Source of the DNA: Flavobacterium potami | Lineage (GTDB): Bacteria; Bacteroidota; Bacteroidia; Flavobacteriales; Flavobacteriaceae | DNA: 64,000 bases | Assembly (NCBI RefSeq): GCF_020026915.1 | Contig: NZ_JAINUY010000008.1 | Span: 224,602 to 288,601, forward strand | Reading direction: 5' to 3' | Part shown: positions 25,940 to 35,021 of the stretch, in pieces | Layout of the letters: each line of letters opens with the position of its first letter | How positions within the stretch are numbered: position 1 is the stretch's first letter | Position numbers and translations under genes: made by a program | Notes under the pieces: model-generated | What the model saw: only the letters and a program-made list of their open reading frames with translations | Told to the model about the DNA's origin: nothing | The model's database searches: none

Positions 25940-26308
25940 ATGACCTTTAACGAAAAATATAAAGACAACGCTCTTTTAATCAAAACGTTCAATTTCGCTC
26001 TAAACATTATTGATTACACTAACGAACTTCAGGATCAAAAAAAGTTCGTCATAGCAAATCAATTATTAAAAAGTGGAACATCAATTGGAGCAAATTCAAA
26101 AGAGTCTCAAAATGCAGAAAGTAAAGCTGACTTCATACACAAACTAAAAATTGCAATTAAAGAAGCAGACGAAACAGAATATTGGTTGTTTTTGTGTGAT
26201 GCACATAATGAATATCCAAATTGCAAACGTTTATTAAATGATCTTTCAGAAATTTTAAAAATTTTAAATAAAATAATATCAACATCAAAGATGAGTTCAA
26301 TTAGATAA
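25940..26308 (+). CDS. Four-helix-bundle protein (23S rRNA intervening-sequence protein family)
   Basis: This 122-residue all-helical protein has the family motif VIANQLLKSGTSIGANSKES (about 35-54) followed by KADFIHKLKIAIKEADETEY. These proteins form pentameric helical bundles and are often coded inside 23S rRNA insertions or near retroelements; their role is unknown. Here it interrupts the hmgA-hpd pair and is bounded by inverted repeats. Its stop codon lies within a repeat word (AATTAGATAATGAG). The operon position suggests insertion rather than a role in tyrosine metabolism. Confidence 0.85.
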   Translation: MTFNEKYKDNALLIKTFNFALNIIDYTNELQDQKKFVIANQLLKSGTSIGANSKESQNAESKADFIHKLKIAIKEADETEYWLFLCDAHNEYPNCKRLLNDLSEILKILNKIISTSKMSSIR

Positions 26309-26386
26309 TGAGATAATTTGTCAATGTGCCAATTTCAACATTGCGTAAATAATTATCTAATTTTCTAATTGACACATTTTCTAATT
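26303..26386. repeat. Right AATTAGATAATT arm of the first four-helix-bundle unit
   Basis: It begins with AATTAGATAATGAGATAATT over the stop codon and ends with AATTATCTAATTTTCTAATT then GACACATTTT, the inverse of the left arm at 25814-25843. Confidence 0.8.
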
Positions 26387-26394
26387 AAAAAATC

Positions 26395-27555
26395 ATGAGC
26401 AAAGAAGTAAAATCAGTAGAATACGGATTAGAGAAAATATTTGAAGGAGCACAAGATTTCCTTCCATTATTAGGAACAGATTATGTAGAATTTTATGTTG
26501 GGAATGCTAAGCAAGCAGCTCATTATTATAAATCTGCATTTGGATATCAGTCATTGGCTTATGCCGGATTGGAAACTGGAGTAAGAGATAGAGCATCTTA
26601 CGTTTTGAAGCAAGACAAAATTAGAATTGTTCTGACAACACCTTTAACAGCAGACTCTCCAATTAATGAACATTTGAAAAAACATGGAGACGGCGTAAAA
26701 GTGGCAGCGCTTTGGGTTGAAGACGCCACAAAATCTTACGAAGAAACTATGAAACGTGGCGCTCGTTCGTTTATGGAACCAACTGTAGAAGAAGATGAAT
26801 TTGGCCAAGTAGTTCGTTCTGGAATTTACACTTACGGAGAAACCGTTCATATTTTTGTAGAAAGAAAAAATTACAATGGTGTTTTCTTACCTGGTTATAA
26901 AGAGTGGAAATCAGATTACAATCCAGAATCAACAGGATTGAAATACATCGATCATATGGTTGGAAATGTGGGTTGGAATGAAATGAATACTTGGGTAAAA
27001 TTCTATGAAGAAGTGATGGGATTTGTGAATTTCCTTTCTTTTGATGACAAACAGATTACTACAGAATACTCTGCATTGATGAGTAAAGTAATGTCAAATG
27101 GAAACGGAAGAATTAAATTCCCAATCAACGAACCGGCTGAAGGAAAGAAAAAATCTCAAATTGAAGAATATTTAGATTTCTACGGCGGACCTGGAATTCA
27201 GCATATCGCAATTGCAACAGACGATATTATTAAAACAGTCTCACAACTAAGAGCTCGCGGTGTTGAATTTTTATCAGCTCCTCCTCACACCTATTACCAA
27301 GCAATTCCAGAAAGATTGGGTGTTCATATGGATATGATGAAAGAAGATTTGAACGAAATTGAAAAATTAGCCATCATGGTCGATGCCGATGAAGATGGTT
27401 ACTTATTGCAGATTTTTACGAAGCCTGTTCAGGACAGACCGACGCTTTTCTTCGAAATTATCCAAAGAATGGGTGCAAAAGGATTTGGCGCAGGCAACTT
27501 TAAAGCCCTTTTTGAGTCGATTGAAAGAGAGCAAGAATTGAGAGGAACACTGTAA
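26395..27555 (+). CDS. hpd: 4-hydroxyphenylpyruvate dioxygenase
   Basis: This 386-residue iron enzyme converts 4-hydroxyphenylpyruvate to homogentisate, the substrate of the upstream hmgA product. It has two VOC domains; the iron ligands are His187 (KYIDHMVGN), His270 (GIQHIAIATDD) and Glu354 (LFFEIIQR). The C-terminal FGAGNFKALFESIEREQ is the standard end of the family. Length and motifs are complete. Confidence 0.95.
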   Translation: MSKEVKSVEYGLEKIFEGAQDFLPLLGTDYVEFYVGNAKQAAHYYKSAFGYQSLAYAGLETGVRDRASYVLKQDKIRIVLTTPLTADSPINEHLKKHGDGVKVAALWVEDATKSYEETMKRGARSFMEPTVEEDEFGQVVRSGIYTYGETVHIFVERKNYNGVFLPGYKEWKSDYNPESTGLKYIDHMVGNVGWNEMNTWVKFYEEVMGFVNFLSFDDKQITTEYSALMSKVMSNGNGRIKFPINEPAEGKKKSQIEEYLDFYGGPGIQHIAIATDDIIKTVSQLRARGVEFLSAPPHTYYQAIPERLGVHMDMMKEDLNEIEKLAIMVDADEDGYLLQIFTKPVQDRPTLFFEIIQRMGAKGFGAGNFKALFESIEREQELRGTL

Positions 27556-27642
27556 AATGTTAATTTTCACCAACAAAACCGCATAATTCTCGAAAAAACG
27601 ATGCTTTTTTTGCAAATGTTATGTTAAACTTGACTTTGGCTA

Positions 27643-27672
27643 TTTGTTTTTTGAACTTTCTATCTATCTTTG
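27643..27672 (+). promoter_or_regulatory. Strong Bacteroidota promoter for a candidate small RNA
   Basis: TTTG (27643-27646), an 18-bp spacer and TATCTTTG (27665-27672), an exact match to the TAnnTTTG consensus. The predicted start is near 27679. Confidence 0.65.
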
Positions 27673-27678
27673 CACTCG

Positions 27679-27788
27679 CAAATAAGGAAGGGGTGGTTTC
27701 CTTCCGAATTGATATAAATTTCATAATTTATAGTTTTTTGGTTAGTTAATAGCATAAAAACTCAGTCATTATTGACTGAGTTTTTTTG
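27679..27788 (+). ncRNA. Candidate structured small RNA, about 110 nt
   Basis: It lies between a strong promoter and a strong terminator, with no convincing frame. Three stems are visible: GGAAGG/CCTTCC (27686-27691 with 27700-27705), TATAAAT/ATTTATA (27713-27719 with 27726-27732), and the terminator CTCAGTCA/TGACTGAG (27761-27768 with 27773-27780) followed by seven T. I do not match it to a named RNA family. It may be a free-standing RNA or an attenuated leader, but the next gene has its own -7 box past the terminator. Confidence 0.5.
27756..27788 (+). terminator. Intrinsic terminator of the candidate small RNA
   Basis: AAAAACTCAGTCA, loop TTAT, TGACTGAGTTTTTTT. It has an 8-bp GC-containing stem (extended by A-T pairs) and a T-run. 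Confidence 0.85.
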
Positions 27789-27802
27789 TTTTAGTACATT
27801 TG
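27772..27802 (+). promoter_or_regulatory. Promoter of the DUF3108-kynA pair
   Basis: TACATTTG (27795-27802) matches TAnnTTTG, with TTG (27772-27774) 20 bp upstream inside the terminator hairpin. This would separate the small RNA from the downstream transcript. Confidence 0.5.
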
Positions 27803-27853
27803 GAATAGAATTTGCATTTATTTATCTTTATAATGAAATGTAAAAATTGTACT

Positions 27854-28624
27854 ATGAAAAAGTTCATCCTCATCATATTAGCACTAACAACACTCGCCTT
27901 CGATACTCAAAAAGAAGACGCCTTTGATACCGGAGAATATTTTAAATTTAGGATTCATTACGGAATTGTAAACGCCGGATACGCTACTCTCGAAGTAAAA
28001 GACGCCACTATCAATAATAAAAAAGTATATCACTCTGTTGGAAAAGGTTACACTACCGGAATGTCTAAATTTTTCTTTAAAGTAGAAGATTTATATGAAA
28101 GTTATTTTGACAAAGAAACTGGAAAACCCTATCGTTACGTTAGAAAAATTGATGAAGGCGGATATACCAAAAATCAAGAAGGTTTTTTCAATCAGGCTGA
28201 AAATAGAGTTTTAGTAAAAGACTACAAACGTAAATCAGAAAAAACGATCATTGTTACTGAGGAAGTGCAAGATATTGTTTCTGCTTTTTATTATTTAAGA
28301 AATCATCCAAATATCGACAAATTGAAATCGGGTGATGCGATTACAATTGATATGTTTTTTGATGATGAAATCACAAAATTTAAGTTAAAATATGTAGGTC
28401 GTCAAGATATTACGACTAAATTTGGAACCGTTTCTACGATGGTTTTCAAACCCTTGGTACAAACCGGAAGAGTATTTAAAGAAAAGGAAAGTTTAACACT
28501 CTGGATCACAGACGATGTAAACAAAGTTCCTATTAGAATTAAAGCAGATTTGGCGGTAGGATCTCTTAAAGCCGATCTCGACGAATATAAAGGATTACAA
28601 AGTCCACTTAAAGCAAAAAAATAA
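27854..28624 (+). CDS. DUF3108 domain protein
   Basis: This 256-residue exported protein has a signal peptide (MKKFILIILALTTLAF), then a strand-rich DUF3108-type domain: FRIHYGIVNAGYATLEVKD near residue 35 and the end KFGTVSTMVFKPLVQTGRVF with LTLWITDD. The family is periplasmic and of unknown function. I start at the ATG at 27854; an upstream frame adds residues with no signal character. The stop codon abuts the kynA ATG, so the two are coupled. Confidence 0.82.
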   Translation: MKKFILIILALTTLAFDTQKEDAFDTGEYFKFRIHYGIVNAGYATLEVKDATINNKKVYHSVGKGYTTGMSKFFFKVEDLYESYFDKETGKPYRYVRKIDEGGYTKNQEGFFNQAENRVLVKDYKRKSEKTIIVTEEVQDIVSAFYYLRNHPNIDKLKSGDAITIDMFFDDEITKFKLKYVGRQDITTKFGTVSTMVFKPLVQTGRVFKEKESLTLWITDDVNKVPIRIKADLAVGSLKADLDEYKGLQSPLKAKK

Positions 28625-29566
28625 ATGAACCCTACAGATAATTCTGAAGCAATCTTAAAAGAAATTGACCTTAAATTTCAAGCCATAAACCAAAAAACTG
28701 ATGTACAATTGGAAGGCTTGCTTTGGGCTAAACCAATTACTTATTGGGATTACATTCAGACTGATGCTCTTTTAAATTTACAAATACAACGCACCACACT
28801 TCCTGACGAAATGGTTTTTATCATGTATCATCAGGTAAACGAATTAATCTTCAAAATGATATTGTGGGAAATTGACCAAATTGCTGCAACAGAAAATATT
28901 CAGGTAGATTTTTTCAGCGAAAGATTATCCAGAATCACCAGATATTTCGACATGCTAACCAACTCTTTCAGCATCATGGAAAATGGTATGGAAGTAGATC
29001 AATATATGAAGTTTAGAAACACACTTACTCCTGCTAGTGGTTTTCAAAGTGCACAATACAGAATGATCGAATTTGCTTCTACAGACGTTATCAATTTAAC
29101 AGACAGAAGATACAAAGCAAATTTTGACGAAAACACAGATCTTGAAACCAGTTTTGAGCATTTATATTGGCAGGCCGCCGGAAAAGATTATCATACTGGC
29201 GAAAAATCATATTTGCTTAACGAATTTGAAAAAAAATACAAGGGACAATTTTTGAGACAAATGGCTTCTTTTAAAACCAAAAACCTTTGGCAAAAATTCA
29301 TCCAATTACCAATTGAAGATCAAAAAAACACTGAACTAATTGCAGCAATGCGTCATTACGACCAAACTGTAAATATTACCTGGGTAATGCAACACCTAAA
29401 TACCGCAAGAAAATACATTTTAGAAAGCGGAAAAGGAAATGGTGAAGCAACCGGAGGAAGCGACTGGCAAAAATATATGCATCCAAAATACCAAAAACGC
29501 ATCTTTTTTCCTAAATTGTGGACCGAAGAAGAATTGTCCAATTGGGGAAATGAAAAAGTAGAATAA
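28625..29566 (+). CDS. kynA: Tryptophan 2,3-dioxygenase family protein
   Basis: This 313-residue haem dioxygenase-type protein has RNTLTPASGFQSAQYRMIE near residue 136, the core of the substrate pocket in TDO. It also has EMVFIMYHQVNELIFKMILW near residue 60, and NITWVMQHLNTARKYI with the likely haem-ligand His, followed by the ATGGSDW loop. TDO opens the indole ring of tryptophan to N-formylkynurenine. It is coupled to the DUF3108 gene and lies near the tyrosine genes, making this an aromatic amino-acid catabolism region. Confidence 0.88.
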   Translation: MNPTDNSEAILKEIDLKFQAINQKTDVQLEGLLWAKPITYWDYIQTDALLNLQIQRTTLPDEMVFIMYHQVNELIFKMILWEIDQIAATENIQVDFFSERLSRITRYFDMLTNSFSIMENGMEVDQYMKFRNTLTPASGFQSAQYRMIEFASTDVINLTDRRYKANFDENTDLETSFEHLYWQAAGKDYHTGEKSYLLNEFEKKYKGQFLRQMASFKTKNLWQKFIQLPIEDQKNTELIAAMRHYDQTVNITWVMQHLNTARKYILESGKGNGEATGGSDWQKYMHPKYQKRIFFPKLWTEEELSNWGNEKVE

Positions 29567-29590
29567 TTTCGCCACAAAAATCCAAAAAGT

Positions 29591-30811
29591 TTGAAAAAAG
29601 CAGTCGTAATTTTAATTGTCTTGTTTTCTATTTTTTCATGTAAAAAAGCAGAACAAAAAGTAGAAACAAAAATTACTAAACCAGCAACCAAAAAAATAGA
29701 ATTCGGTTTTAATTACGCAGATTTCAATGTTGTTAACGATACAATTTCAAAAGGAGATTCTTTCGGCTCGATTGTTCAAGGTCAAAATATCGGAGATAAA
29801 AAAGTTTTTGAAATTGTAGAACAAGTTAGAGATTCTTTCAATGTGAGAAGTATTCGTTATGGCAAACCTTTTACTTTACTTCGTTCAAAAAACAAAACCA
29901 ATAATTTACAGGTTTTCATTTATCAGCCAGACGCTTTAAGTTATTATGTAATTGATTTACGAGACAGCATCGCAAAAGCATACAAAAAAATCAAACCGGT
30001 TACTTTCAAAAGAAAAATGATCGGCGGTGTTCTTAAAAGTTCTTTATCTGAAACTTTAGGAAACGAAAGTGTCGAAACCGCTTTGGCAAGCAGAATCACA
30101 AAAGTTTTTTCTTGGTCTATTGACTTCTTCAAACTTAAAAAAGGAGATCGTTACGGATTAATTTTCACAGAAAGATTCATCAACGGAAAAACCTATGATG
30201 GCGTTGAGGATCTTGAAGCTGCCTTTTTTGAATATAAAGGTAAAATTGTTTACGCCTTTCCTTTTGAAAGAGATACTACATCTGGAAAAATCGAATATTA
30301 TGATGATGAAGGAAAAACACTTAAAAATTTCTTCCTAAAAACTCCAATTAAATTCAGCCGAATCACTTCTCGATTCACCATGAATAGATACCATCCTGTA
30401 CAACATACTTGGAAAGCACACAAAGGAACTGATTATGCTGCTCCGACAGGAACACCAATTTCGACAACTGCATCTGGAGTTGTAGAAACAACGGGATATA
30501 CGGCCGGAAACGGAAACTTTGTAAAAGTAAAACACAACGGAACCTACTCTACTCAATACTTACACATGTCTAAAATCTTGGTTCGTCGCGGACAGCGCGT
30601 TACACAAGGCCAAACTATTGGTTTAGTTGGAAGTACAGGTTTGGCTTCTGGACCACACGTTTGCTATCGTTTCTGGAAAAATGGCGTTCAAGTTGATGCA
30701 CTTCGTTTGAACCTTCCAACAGGAGAATCTTTGACTGGGAATGACAAAACGCGTTTCATGAAACAGATGGAACCGTTGAAAAGAGAATTGGACAGCATTG
30801 GAAATTTGTAA
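29591..30811 (+). CDS. M23 family metallopeptidase (lipoprotein)
   Basis: This 406-residue envelope protein has a lipobox ending SIFSC (Cys17) and a C-terminal peptidase M23 domain: zinc-binding HKGTDYAAPTGTPI (about 277-290), YSTQYLHMSKI and GPHVCYRFWKNG. Such LytM-type enzymes cleave peptidoglycan cross-links. The reading frame begins with TTG at 29591; this is the only start that gives the lipoprotein signal, so I accept it as a non-ATG start. Confidence 0.85.
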   Translation: MKKAVVILIVLFSIFSCKKAEQKVETKITKPATKKIEFGFNYADFNVVNDTISKGDSFGSIVQGQNIGDKKVFEIVEQVRDSFNVRSIRYGKPFTLLRSKNKTNNLQVFIYQPDALSYYVIDLRDSIAKAYKKIKPVTFKRKMIGGVLKSSLSETLGNESVETALASRITKVFSWSIDFFKLKKGDRYGLIFTERFINGKTYDGVEDLEAAFFEYKGKIVYAFPFERDTTSGKIEYYDDEGKTLKNFFLKTPIKFSRITSRFTMNRYHPVQHTWKAHKGTDYAAPTGTPISTTASGVVETTGYTAGNGNFVKVKHNGTYSTQYLHMSKILVRRGQRVTQGQTIGLVGSTGLASGPHVCYRFWKNGVQVDALRLNLPTGESLTGNDKTRFMKQMEPLKRELDSIGNL

Positions 30812-30848
30812 GAAAACTTTATTTTAGCATAAAAATCAACTGTTTATT

Positions 30849-31502
30849 ATGATTGAGAATTTTATTGCTTTTCGAAGTTTTCCAACATTGGATCAAGCCC
30901 AAGAACTTGAAGCATTGTTAAACAAAAACAATATTGTCGTCGCTTTAGCAGACAACATTCCACCAGTTGATATCACTTTTTCTGGAAGTACTTTACAAAA
31001 TAAGTATGAAGTTAAAATCAATCCGGCTGATTTTGAAAAGGCAGAAGATATTCTTGAAAAAGAAACCGAAAATCTTTTGGAGAACATAGATCAAGATTAT
31101 TATCTGCTGAGTTTTACCAACGAAGAGTTGTACGAAATCCTTCTGAATTCTGACGAATGGAACATTTTTGATTACAAACTCGCCCAAAAACTTTTAACGG
31201 ATCGAGGTAAAACTAACGATAGTGAAATGTTGGTTTCTTTAAAAAAAGAACGTTTAAAAATTTTAGCTAAACCAGAAGAAAACCAAAAACCCTGGATTAT
31301 TGCTGGATATATTTTTTCACTTTTAGGAGGTGGAATTGGAATTATTATTGGATATTCTCTATGGAAATCAAAGAAAACACTTCCAAATGGAGAACAAATC
31401 TACTCCTACACTACTGAAGACAGAAAAAGTGGCAAAACGATATTTTTAATTGGCCTTATCATATTCCCTTTATCTATACTTATTAGAGTATTGTCAAGCT
31501 AA
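30849..31502 (+). CDS. DUF2007-type membrane protein
   Basis: This 217-residue protein has an N-terminal DUF2007-like (putative signal-transducing) domain of about 70 residues: FIAFRSFPTLDQAQELEALL and PADFEKAEDILEKE. A helical linker follows, then two C-terminal TM helices (about 147-167 and 196-214). Domain function is unknown; the name signal-transducing is a family label only. It follows the peptidase gene by 37 bp. Confidence 0.72.
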   Translation: MIENFIAFRSFPTLDQAQELEALLNKNNIVVALADNIPPVDITFSGSTLQNKYEVKINPADFEKAEDILEKETENLLENIDQDYYLLSFTNEELYEILLNSDEWNIFDYKLAQKLLTDRGKTNDSEMLVSLKKERLKILAKPEENQKPWIIAGYIFSLLGGGIGIIIGYSLWKSKKTLPNGEQIYSYTTEDRKSGKTIFLIGLIIFPLSILIRVLSS

Positions 31503-31550
31503 TATTTTTCGGGACACTGTTAAGCAATCTAATCCAAATCTCTCATAAGC

Positions 31551-32171
31551 ATGAAAAGCACTCGATTGAAAACGATGTACAATGAAACTTTTTCAGGTTT
31601 AAAATTATTCTACAGAGACACTAATTTGTCTGAAAATTTAATTTCAAATTATAGAATCGGACAAATAATCCAAGAAAAAGGTTTTACTGATATGACTTCG
31701 ATTGGCGGCGGACTTTCGGGCAATTTGAGGTATTTGATTGCAAGCGCACATGCAAAAGACTTATCAAAATTCAATCCTGATTCGGGAAAAATCGGTCATT
31801 TTCTTTTAGATTCGATTGCCTATTTTAAAGTTTTGGACATTCAAAGAATTGGCGATAAAACACAAGTTTTTCTTTTGAATATTCCAGATATTTCGATTTC
31901 ACTTTTCAAAAATTCAACTTCCAATTTAGAAGAAGAAATTATAGAAAAAGCACAAAAACGCTTTCGCGAAAAAATCGACACTCCTTTAATTCCAGAATTA
32001 CAAACCGAAAATTGGAAAGAAAGAACCAAACTTCCGCTTGGAATGGACGAAAATGGAATACTTTTTTTTGATGATTCTAAAATTAAAACAGAAACCACAA
32101 AAAGAATTGATGTTGATGTAACGAAGAAAGTGATAGCAATCAATAAAAAACCTTGGTGGAAATTTTGGTAA
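31551..32171 (+). CDS. Hypothetical protein of unknown family
   Basis: This 206-residue protein has no signal peptide or TM. An N-terminal segment with SIGGGLSGNLRYLIASAHAK near residue 52 suggests a mixed alpha/beta fold, and the C-terminus ends in the unusual KKPWWKFW. An internal ATG at 31575 is an alternative start. I do not recognise the family. Confidence 0.6.
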   Translation: MKSTRLKTMYNETFSGLKLFYRDTNLSENLISNYRIGQIIQEKGFTDMTSIGGGLSGNLRYLIASAHAKDLSKFNPDSGKIGHFLLDSIAYFKVLDIQRIGDKTQVFLLNIPDISISLFKNSTSNLEEEIIEKAQKRFREKIDTPLIPELQTENWKERTKLPLGMDENGILFFDDSKIKTETTKRIDVDVTKKVIAINKKPWWKFW

Positions 32172-32194
32172 TAAATCTTAACATTTAGAATTTA

Positions 32195-32953
32195 ATGAAA
32201 AAATTAATAATTCTAGTACTTCTTTTCAATTTGATATCTTGCAAAAAAGAAATCGAAAAAACTGAGCCAAAAAGAATAATTACAAAACCTCATGCCAAAA
32301 AACTTTCATATAACGAACAATTAGAGGCAATTAAAAACGGCACATCAAAAGACTCTGTTTTATCAAATGATATTCAATTTATTAACGACTCTCTTCTAAA
32401 AGGAAAATTCAAATTAGACATTTCAAAATACGAAACCGAAAACGAGAAGAAAAACTGTTTCCCAATTAGACTTCCAAAAAAAATGTTCAATGAATTTTAC
32501 AACGAAGGTTTCAATAATTTAGGCGATTTAAATGGAGACAAAAAAGACGACTTCGTATTTGTCCTCCATGCTTTGAATTATTGTGAAGAAGGAGACTCTT
32601 ATTATTTTACAGACAACTCTATACCAAGAATCCTTACAGATTCTAATTGTTGCCATCCATCAAGCATTCTAAATATCGGGGATATTAATGAAGACGGACA
32701 GGCAGAAATTGCCGAGTACTATTCGTCTTGCGCAAGCAGATTTAAATCCATTACCATTTACAGCTTAAAAAACAACAAATGGAAAGAAATAAAAACTATT
32801 CCATTTGCCTTAAATGATGAATACTACATTGACAGAGATTTTAAAAAATTATTTAAAAAAGTATCTAAAAACAATTTAAAATATTTTGAGATAATCGATA
32901 TTGATGCCGAAGGAAAAATAATCGCTTCTTGGAAGAAGCTAAGAATAGAATAA
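32195..32953 (+). CDS. Lipoprotein with Asp-rich FG-GAP-like calcium motifs
   Basis: This 252-residue lipoprotein has a lipobox ending NLISC (Cys16). Two acidic loops, DLNGDKKDDFVFVLH (about 111-125) and DINEDGQAEIAEYY (about 165-178), resemble DxNxDGxxD calcium sites of FG-GAP/VCBS repeats. Cysteines near residues 130, 153, 154 and 183 could form disulfides. Function unknown, probably an envelope protein. Confidence 0.65.
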   Translation: MKKLIILVLLFNLISCKKEIEKTEPKRIITKPHAKKLSYNEQLEAIKNGTSKDSVLSNDIQFINDSLLKGKFKLDISKYETENEKKNCFPIRLPKKMFNEFYNEGFNNLGDLNGDKKDDFVFVLHALNYCEEGDSYYFTDNSIPRILTDSNCCHPSSILNIGDINEDGQAEIAEYYSSCASRFKSITIYSLKNNKWKEIKTIPFALNDEYYIDRDFKKLFKKVSKNNLKYFEIIDIDAEGKIIASWKKLRIE

Positions 32954-33039
32954 TTTTTTTTCATAAATACCCTATAAAACGTTTTCGTAACTAATTGTTA
33001 TATAATCGTGAACCACTCTCCTTTTAAAAGTTATTTCAG

Positions 33040-33047
33040 TATTTTTG
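33040..33047 (+). promoter_or_regulatory. -7 box for pgi
   Basis: TATTTTTG, an exact TAnnTTTG match 33 bp before the start codon. No clear TTTG at -33. Confidence 0.5.
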
Positions 33048-33080
33048 TGTTTCAAAGAACAAACTCAATTATAGATAAAA

Positions 33081-34724
33081 ATGGCTTTAAACACAACAAA
33101 CCCAACTGGGACTGAAGCGTGGAAAAATCTCCAAAACCACTATAACGCAATTCACGAAACCACAATACAAGAATTGTTTCAACAAGATAGTGCCCGCGCT
33201 GAAAAATTCAATTTGCAATGGAATGACTTTTTAGTAGATTATTCTAAAAACAATATCAGTCAGGAAACTATTTCGCTTTTATTAGAATTAGCAAACTCAA
33301 TCGGATTAAAAAATGCAATCGCTGATTACTTTGGAGGCGAATTAATCAACAAAACCGAAAATCGTGCAGTACTTCATACAGCGTTGCGTGCTCCTGAATC
33401 TGCAGTTATCAAAGTAGACGGAGAAAATGTGATTCCGGAAGTATATGAGGTAAAAAATAAAATCAAAAACTTTACAAACGAAGTAATTTCGGGAGAAAGA
33501 AAAGGATACACAGGAAAAGCTTTTACTGATATCGTAAATATCGGAATTGGTGGTTCTGACCTTGGTCCTGTTATGGCTGTTGAAGCTTTACAGTTTTACA
33601 AAAATCAACTAAATACACACTTCGTTTCAAATGTTGATGGCGATCACGTAAATGAAGTAATCAAAAAATTAAATCCAGAAACCACCTTATTTGTAATTGT
33701 TTCAAAAACGTTTACAACTCAAGAAACTTTAACCAATTCTGAAACCATTAAAGAATGGTTTTTGAAATCGGCTACACAGGAAGATATTGCAAAACACTTC
33801 GTAGCTGTTTCTACAAACATTCAGAAAGTAACTGAATTCGGAATTAATCCGGACAACGTTTTCCCAATGTGGGACTGGGTTGGAGGAAGATTTTCTCTTT
33901 GGAGCGCTGTTGGTTTAAGCATTGCTTTAGCAGTTGGATTTGACAATTATAATGACTTATTAGTTGGGGCAAACGAAATGGACGAACATTTCAAATCTGC
34001 AGAATTCGACCAAAACATCCCAGTAATTTTAGCTTTATTAAGCGTTTGGTACAATAATTTTTATGGTGCTGAAAGTGAAGCTTTGATTCCTTATACACAA
34101 TATTTATCAAAATTAGCTCCTTACTTACAGCAGGCAACTATGGAAAGTAATGGGAAAAGTGTTGGCCGTGACGGAAAACCGGTTAACTATCAAACAGGAA
34201 CTATTATTTGGGGAGAACCTGGAACGAATTCACAACACGCCTTCTTTCAATTAATTCACCAAGGAACAAAAAGAATACCAACAGATTTCATCGGTTTTGT
34301 AAAACCACTTTACGGAAACGAAGATCACCACGACAAATTAATGTCTAACTTCTTTGCACAAACAGAAGCCTTGATGACAGGAAAATCTGAAGCTCAAGTT
34401 CAGGCAGAGTTTGACAAACAAGGACTTTCTGCAGAAAAAGCATCTTATTTATTGCCATTTAAAGTTTTTACAGGAAACAAACCAACGAATACAATCTTGA
34501 TCCAAAAATTGACTCCAAAAAGCTTAGGATCATTAATAGCAATTTACGAACACAAAATTTTCACTCAGGGAATTATCTGGAACATTTTCAGTTTTGATCA
34601 ATGGGGAGTTGAATTAGGAAAACAACTGGCGAATTCTATTTTAGACGAAATCAATTCTAAAACTGTTAAAACGCACGACAGCTCAACATCATTTTTATTG
34701 AATCATTTCTTAAAAAATAAATAA
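33081..34724 (+). CDS. pgi: Glucose-6-phosphate isomerase
   Basis: This 547-residue glycolytic enzyme interconverts glucose-6-phosphate and fructose-6-phosphate in the cytosol. It shows the sugar-phosphate site GIGGSDLGPVMAVEAL (about 154-169), FVIVSKTFTTQET, the PGI signature KSVGRDGKPV near 363 and GTNSQHAFFQLIHQG near 387. The length is full for the long bacterial type. It is preceded by its own -7 box and followed by a strong terminator. Confidence 0.97.
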   Translation: MALNTTNPTGTEAWKNLQNHYNAIHETTIQELFQQDSARAEKFNLQWNDFLVDYSKNNISQETISLLLELANSIGLKNAIADYFGGELINKTENRAVLHTALRAPESAVIKVDGENVIPEVYEVKNKIKNFTNEVISGERKGYTGKAFTDIVNIGIGGSDLGPVMAVEALQFYKNQLNTHFVSNVDGDHVNEVIKKLNPETTLFVIVSKTFTTQETLTNSETIKEWFLKSATQEDIAKHFVAVSTNIQKVTEFGINPDNVFPMWDWVGGRFSLWSAVGLSIALAVGFDNYNDLLVGANEMDEHFKSAEFDQNIPVILALLSVWYNNFYGAESEALIPYTQYLSKLAPYLQQATMESNGKSVGRDGKPVNYQTGTIIWGEPGTNSQHAFFQLIHQGTKRIPTDFIGFVKPLYGNEDHHDKLMSNFFAQTEALMTGKSEAQVQAEFDKQGLSAEKASYLLPFKVFTGNKPTNTILIQKLTPKSLGSLIAIYEHKIFTQGIIWNIFSFDQWGVELGKQLANSILDEINSKTVKTHDSSTSFLLNHFLKNK

Positions 34725-34757
34725 AAGCAGAAATTTAAAATTTCCGTAACATATTGA

Positions 34758-34794
34758 AACGTCTTAATTTAACGAAAATTAAGACGTTTTTTTA
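34758..34794 (+). terminator. Terminator after pgi
   Basis: AACGTCTTAATTT / AAATTAAGACGTT stem (13 bp) with a 5-nt loop and a T-run. Confidence 0.85.
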
Positions 34795-35013
34795 CATAAA
34801 ATACCGACAAAAAGACCAAAAAACACGTCAATTTGCACAATTTCACTTACAAGCCTGCGAAAATAATTACACATTTAACAAAATATGCTTACATAATTTT
34901 AAAAAAACAGCATTTTTTTTAAACAAAAAAGAAAAATTCATTTTAATGCGCAATAGAAAAGACAAAACTAGTTTTTCTTAACATTTCGATAACATTATCT
35001 AAGTTAATTGTTA

Positions 35014-35021
35014 TAATTTTG
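35014..35021 (+). promoter_or_regulatory. -7 box for the TonB receptor gene
   Basis: TAATTTTG, an exact TAnnTTTG match 25 bp before the start codon; no good -33 box is visible. Confidence 0.45.

Noticed and set aside
27692..27750. GTG-initiated 18-codon frame inside the candidate small RNA
   Set aside because: The GTG lies within the first hairpin and the purine-rich stretch is directly adjacent, too close for a ribosome site; chance is the simpler explanation.
34754..34981. 75-codon open frame between pgi and the TonB receptor gene
   Set aside because: It begins inside the pgi terminator stem, has a composition expected of translated AT-rich DNA, and shows no motif or signal.
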